Source: Pseudomonadota bacterium
Lineage (GTDB): Bacteria > Pseudomonadota > Alphaproteobacteria > ATCC43930 > CGMCC-115725
Assembly (NCBI GenBank): GCA_021790295.1
Contig: JAJYIC010000125.1
Coordinates: 1-7,059 of the forward strand
Length of the DNA stretch: 7,059 nt
Reading direction: 5' to 3'
Under the pieces are notes generated by a model. The model did no database searches, had not been told where the DNA came from, and saw only the letters and a list, made by a program, of their open reading frames with translations. Positions within the stretch are counted from its first letter, which is position 1; each line of letters begins with the position of its first letter. Below are positions 6,045 through 7,059 of this stretch, piece after piece. The translations under genes and the position numbers were made by a program.

Positions 6045-6440
6045 ATGGTCCCCCTGATCGAGTACGAGGAGGCCAGCGCCGAGGTGCGCGCCGTCTACGA
6101 CGACATACGCAGGAGCCGCAACACAGTTTTCATCAACAATTTCTGGAAGGCTTTGGCGAACGATCCGCCAAGCCTCAGGCGGACCTGGGAAAGCTTGAAG
6201 GCGGTGATGGCGCCGGGAGCGCTCGACCCTCTGACGAAGGAACTCGTTTATCTCGCGGTCAGCGCCACCAACGGCTGCACCTATTGCATCGCTTCCCACG
6301 CCGCTGCGGCCAAAGCGAAAGGGATGACGCCGGCAATGTTCGGCGAACTTCTCGCGGTCGTCGGCATGGCCAATGAAACCAACCGCCTCGCCAACGGCTA
6401 TCGCGTGCCGGTCGACGAGAAGTTCGAAAAGCTCTTCTGA
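6045..6440 (+). CDS. Carboxymuconolactone decarboxylase / AhpD-family alkylhydroperoxidase-like protein
   Basis: This 131-residue protein has a CMD/AhpD core at about 35-115. The redox signature is E66...C78-T-Y-C81...H85 (ELVYLAVSATNGCTYCIASH). The E-to-C spacing (12), CxxC, and C-to-H spacing (7) match the AhpD peroxidatic proton-relay arrangement. The second His of the AhpD relay, between the cysteines, is Tyr80 here. This supports thiol-based reduction of (alkyl) hydroperoxides or a related disulfide activity rather than the decarboxylase itself, which lacks a CxxC. The extended N-terminus (PLIEYEEASAEVRAVYDDIRR) and C-terminal helix resemble the single-domain peroxidase-related subfamily. 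Start ATG 6045 follows the Mpo1-like stop by 2 bp; AGAGG (6034-6039) serves as ribosome-binding site, inside the upstream gene, so translation is probably coupled. Confidence 0.9.
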   Translation: MVPLIEYEEASAEVRAVYDDIRRSRNTVFINNFWKALANDPPSLRRTWESLKAVMAPGALDPLTKELVYLAVSATNGCTYCIASHAAAAKAKGMTPAMFGELLAVVGMANETNRLANGYRVPVDEKFEKLF

Positions 6441-6456
6441 ACCGGCGCCGCCCTCA

Positions 6457-6486
6457 CTCTTCTCGCGTTCGCCCGCGCTCTTCTCG
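6457..6486. repeat. Direct repeat CTCTTCTCG in the 79-bp gap before the VOC gene
   Basis: Perfect 9-bp copies lie at 6457-6465 and 6478-6486, 21 bp apart (about two helical turns). A shorter copy, CTCTTCT, is at 6432-6438 inside the end of the preceding gene. They could be an activator or repressor site for the VOC gene, or chance. No clear terminator hairpin is present in the gap. Confidence 0.35.
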
Positions 6487-6496
6487 TAGAAAGGCC

Positions 6497-6514
6497 AAAA
6501 AAAATCAGCGGAGG
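6497..6514 (+). promoter_or_regulatory. A8 tract and strong ribosome-binding site of the VOC gene
   Basis: Eight consecutive A (6497-6504) precede GGAGG (6510-6514), which lies 5 nt from ATG 6520. This is the best Shine-Dalgarno match in the window and fixes the start. The unpaired A-rich stretch just upstream of it may enhance initiation. Confidence 0.7.
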
Positions 6515-6519
6515 TACCC

Positions 6520-7059
6520 ATGGAAAACCCGTTCAACCGGGCAAAGGAAGACATCGGCAACATCGTCATGCTGGAGCATGTCAATGTCGAGATCCCCGAC
6601 CAGCGATTGGCAAGCGAATTTTATCTCATGGGTTTGGGGTTGACGCGCGATCCTTATCTTTTCCCCGGCACAAGCAACATGTGGGTCAATGTCGGCAAGA
6701 GCCAGTTTCACCTTCCGGCGGGCGATCCTCTGGTTTTGCGCGGCCATGTCGGCCTTGTCGTTCCCGATCTCGAGGCTTTGGCCCTGCGCCTTACCCTCGC
6801 AAGAAAAGCGCTCGCCGGGACAAAATTCCGCTTCGAGGAAACGAACGACGCCATCGAGGCGAGCTGCCCCTGGGGCAACCGTTTCCGCCTTTACGCTCCC
6901 GATCCGGAGCGTTTCGGCCCGATCAACCTCGGCATGCCTTATGTCGCTTTCGACGTTCCCGAAGGCGCGGCCCCCGGCATCGCCCGCTTTTACCGCGAGA
7001 TCATGGGCGCGGCGGCGAGCCTCGAGAACGGCGGGCAAAGGACCGCCCGGGTTTTGGTC
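6520..7059 (+). CDS. VOC-superfamily protein (glyoxalase / extradiol dioxygenase fold), 5' part
   Basis: The frame is open from ATG 6520 to the window edge (180 residues, no stop), so the 3' end is missing. The first beta-alpha-beta-beta-beta module is about 14-66 (VMLEHVNVEIPDQRLASEFYLMGLG, then NMWVNVGKSQFHLP). A second is about 75-128 (GHVGLVVPDLEALALRL, then CPWGNRFRLYAPD). A third begins near 139 (MPYVAFDVPEGA, then ARFYREIMGA). H20, H64 and H76 sit where VOC metal ligands commonly occur. Three visible modules imply a four-module protein, as in type I extradiol dioxygenases or duplicated glyoxalase-like proteins. A specific reaction cannot be assigned. It starts 79 bp after the AhpD-like gene on the same strand and may share its transcript. 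Confidence 0.85.
   Translation, partial: MENPFNRAKEDIGNIVMLEHVNVEIPDQRLASEFYLMGLGLTRDPYLFPGTSNMWVNVGKSQFHLPAGDPLVLRGHVGLVVPDLEALALRLTLARKALAGTKFRFEETNDAIEASCPWGNRFRLYAPDPERFGPINLGMPYVAFDVPEGAAPGIARFYREIMGAAASLENGGQRTARVLV

Noticed and set aside
5877..6584. A 235-codon minus-strand open frame across the Mpo1-like and AhpD-like genes.
   Set aside because: It spans three real plus-strand genes and the gap between them without any family motif.
6505..7038. A 177-codon minus-strand open frame opposite the VOC gene.
   Set aside because: The plus strand has a strong ribosome-binding site and an uninterrupted VOC-type protein; the antisense frame has no motif.
1..7059. tRNA, rRNA, CRISPR, insertion sequence or phage signatures.
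   Set aside because: No cloverleaf-like segment, regularly spaced repeat, terminal inverted repeat or transposase/integrase sequence was seen, and genes fill almost the entire window.

Overview
This is a GC-rich, gene-dense bacterial window with eight protein-coding genes in three strand blocks. No RNA genes, insertion sequences, phage genes or CRISPR are visible. The aspartate-semialdehyde dehydrogenase, the Cache-type histidine kinase and the Mpo1-like protein all look proteobacterial, most likely alphaproteobacterial. That placement is a judgement from protein style, not from a database search. Codon choice and gene style are uniform, so nothing points to recent transfer.

Block 1 (+, 2-1566) holds the C-terminal part of the alpha subunit and the complete beta subunit of a 2-oxoacid (most likely pyruvate):ferredoxin oxidoreductase, joined by an ATGA start/stop overlap. 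The enzyme interconverts pyruvate + CoA with acetyl-CoA + CO2 using ferredoxin, thiamine diphosphate and a [4Fe-4S] cluster. It suggests an organism with an anaerobic or low-oxygen mode, or one running the reaction as pyruvate synthase.

Block 2 (-, 5612-1555, read right to left) holds asd (aspartate-semialdehyde dehydrogenase; lysine/threonine/methionine/diaminopimelate branch), then a membrane sensor histidine kinase with an extracytoplasmic Cache-like domain and no receiver domain, then a stand-alone formyltransferase. The formyltransferase resembles the N-terminal hydrolase domain of 10-formyltetrahydrofolate dehydrogenase. Its 3' end overlaps the 3' end of porB by 12 bp in convergent orientation. 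The 139-bp gap between asd and the kinase holds two potential stem-loops, a 12-bp perfect palindrome and a perfect 9-bp tandem repeat next to the kinase start.

Block 3 (+, 5722-7059) holds a small Mpo1-like (DUF962) membrane protein, an AhpD/carboxymuconolactone-decarboxylase-family protein 2 bp downstream, and after 79 bp a VOC-superfamily (glyoxalase/extradiol dioxygenase fold) protein that runs off the window. The first two are almost certainly co-transcribed. All three belong to families with redox, metal or oxygen chemistry, so a shared role in lipid or peroxide/aldehyde handling is possible but unproven.

Most of the window looks like ordinary chromosomal metabolism. I did not find a clearly new multi-gene system. 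The items most worth a second look are the stand-alone formyltransferase with an altered active-site motif, the structured leader of the histidine kinase, and the Mpo1-AhpD-VOC trio.
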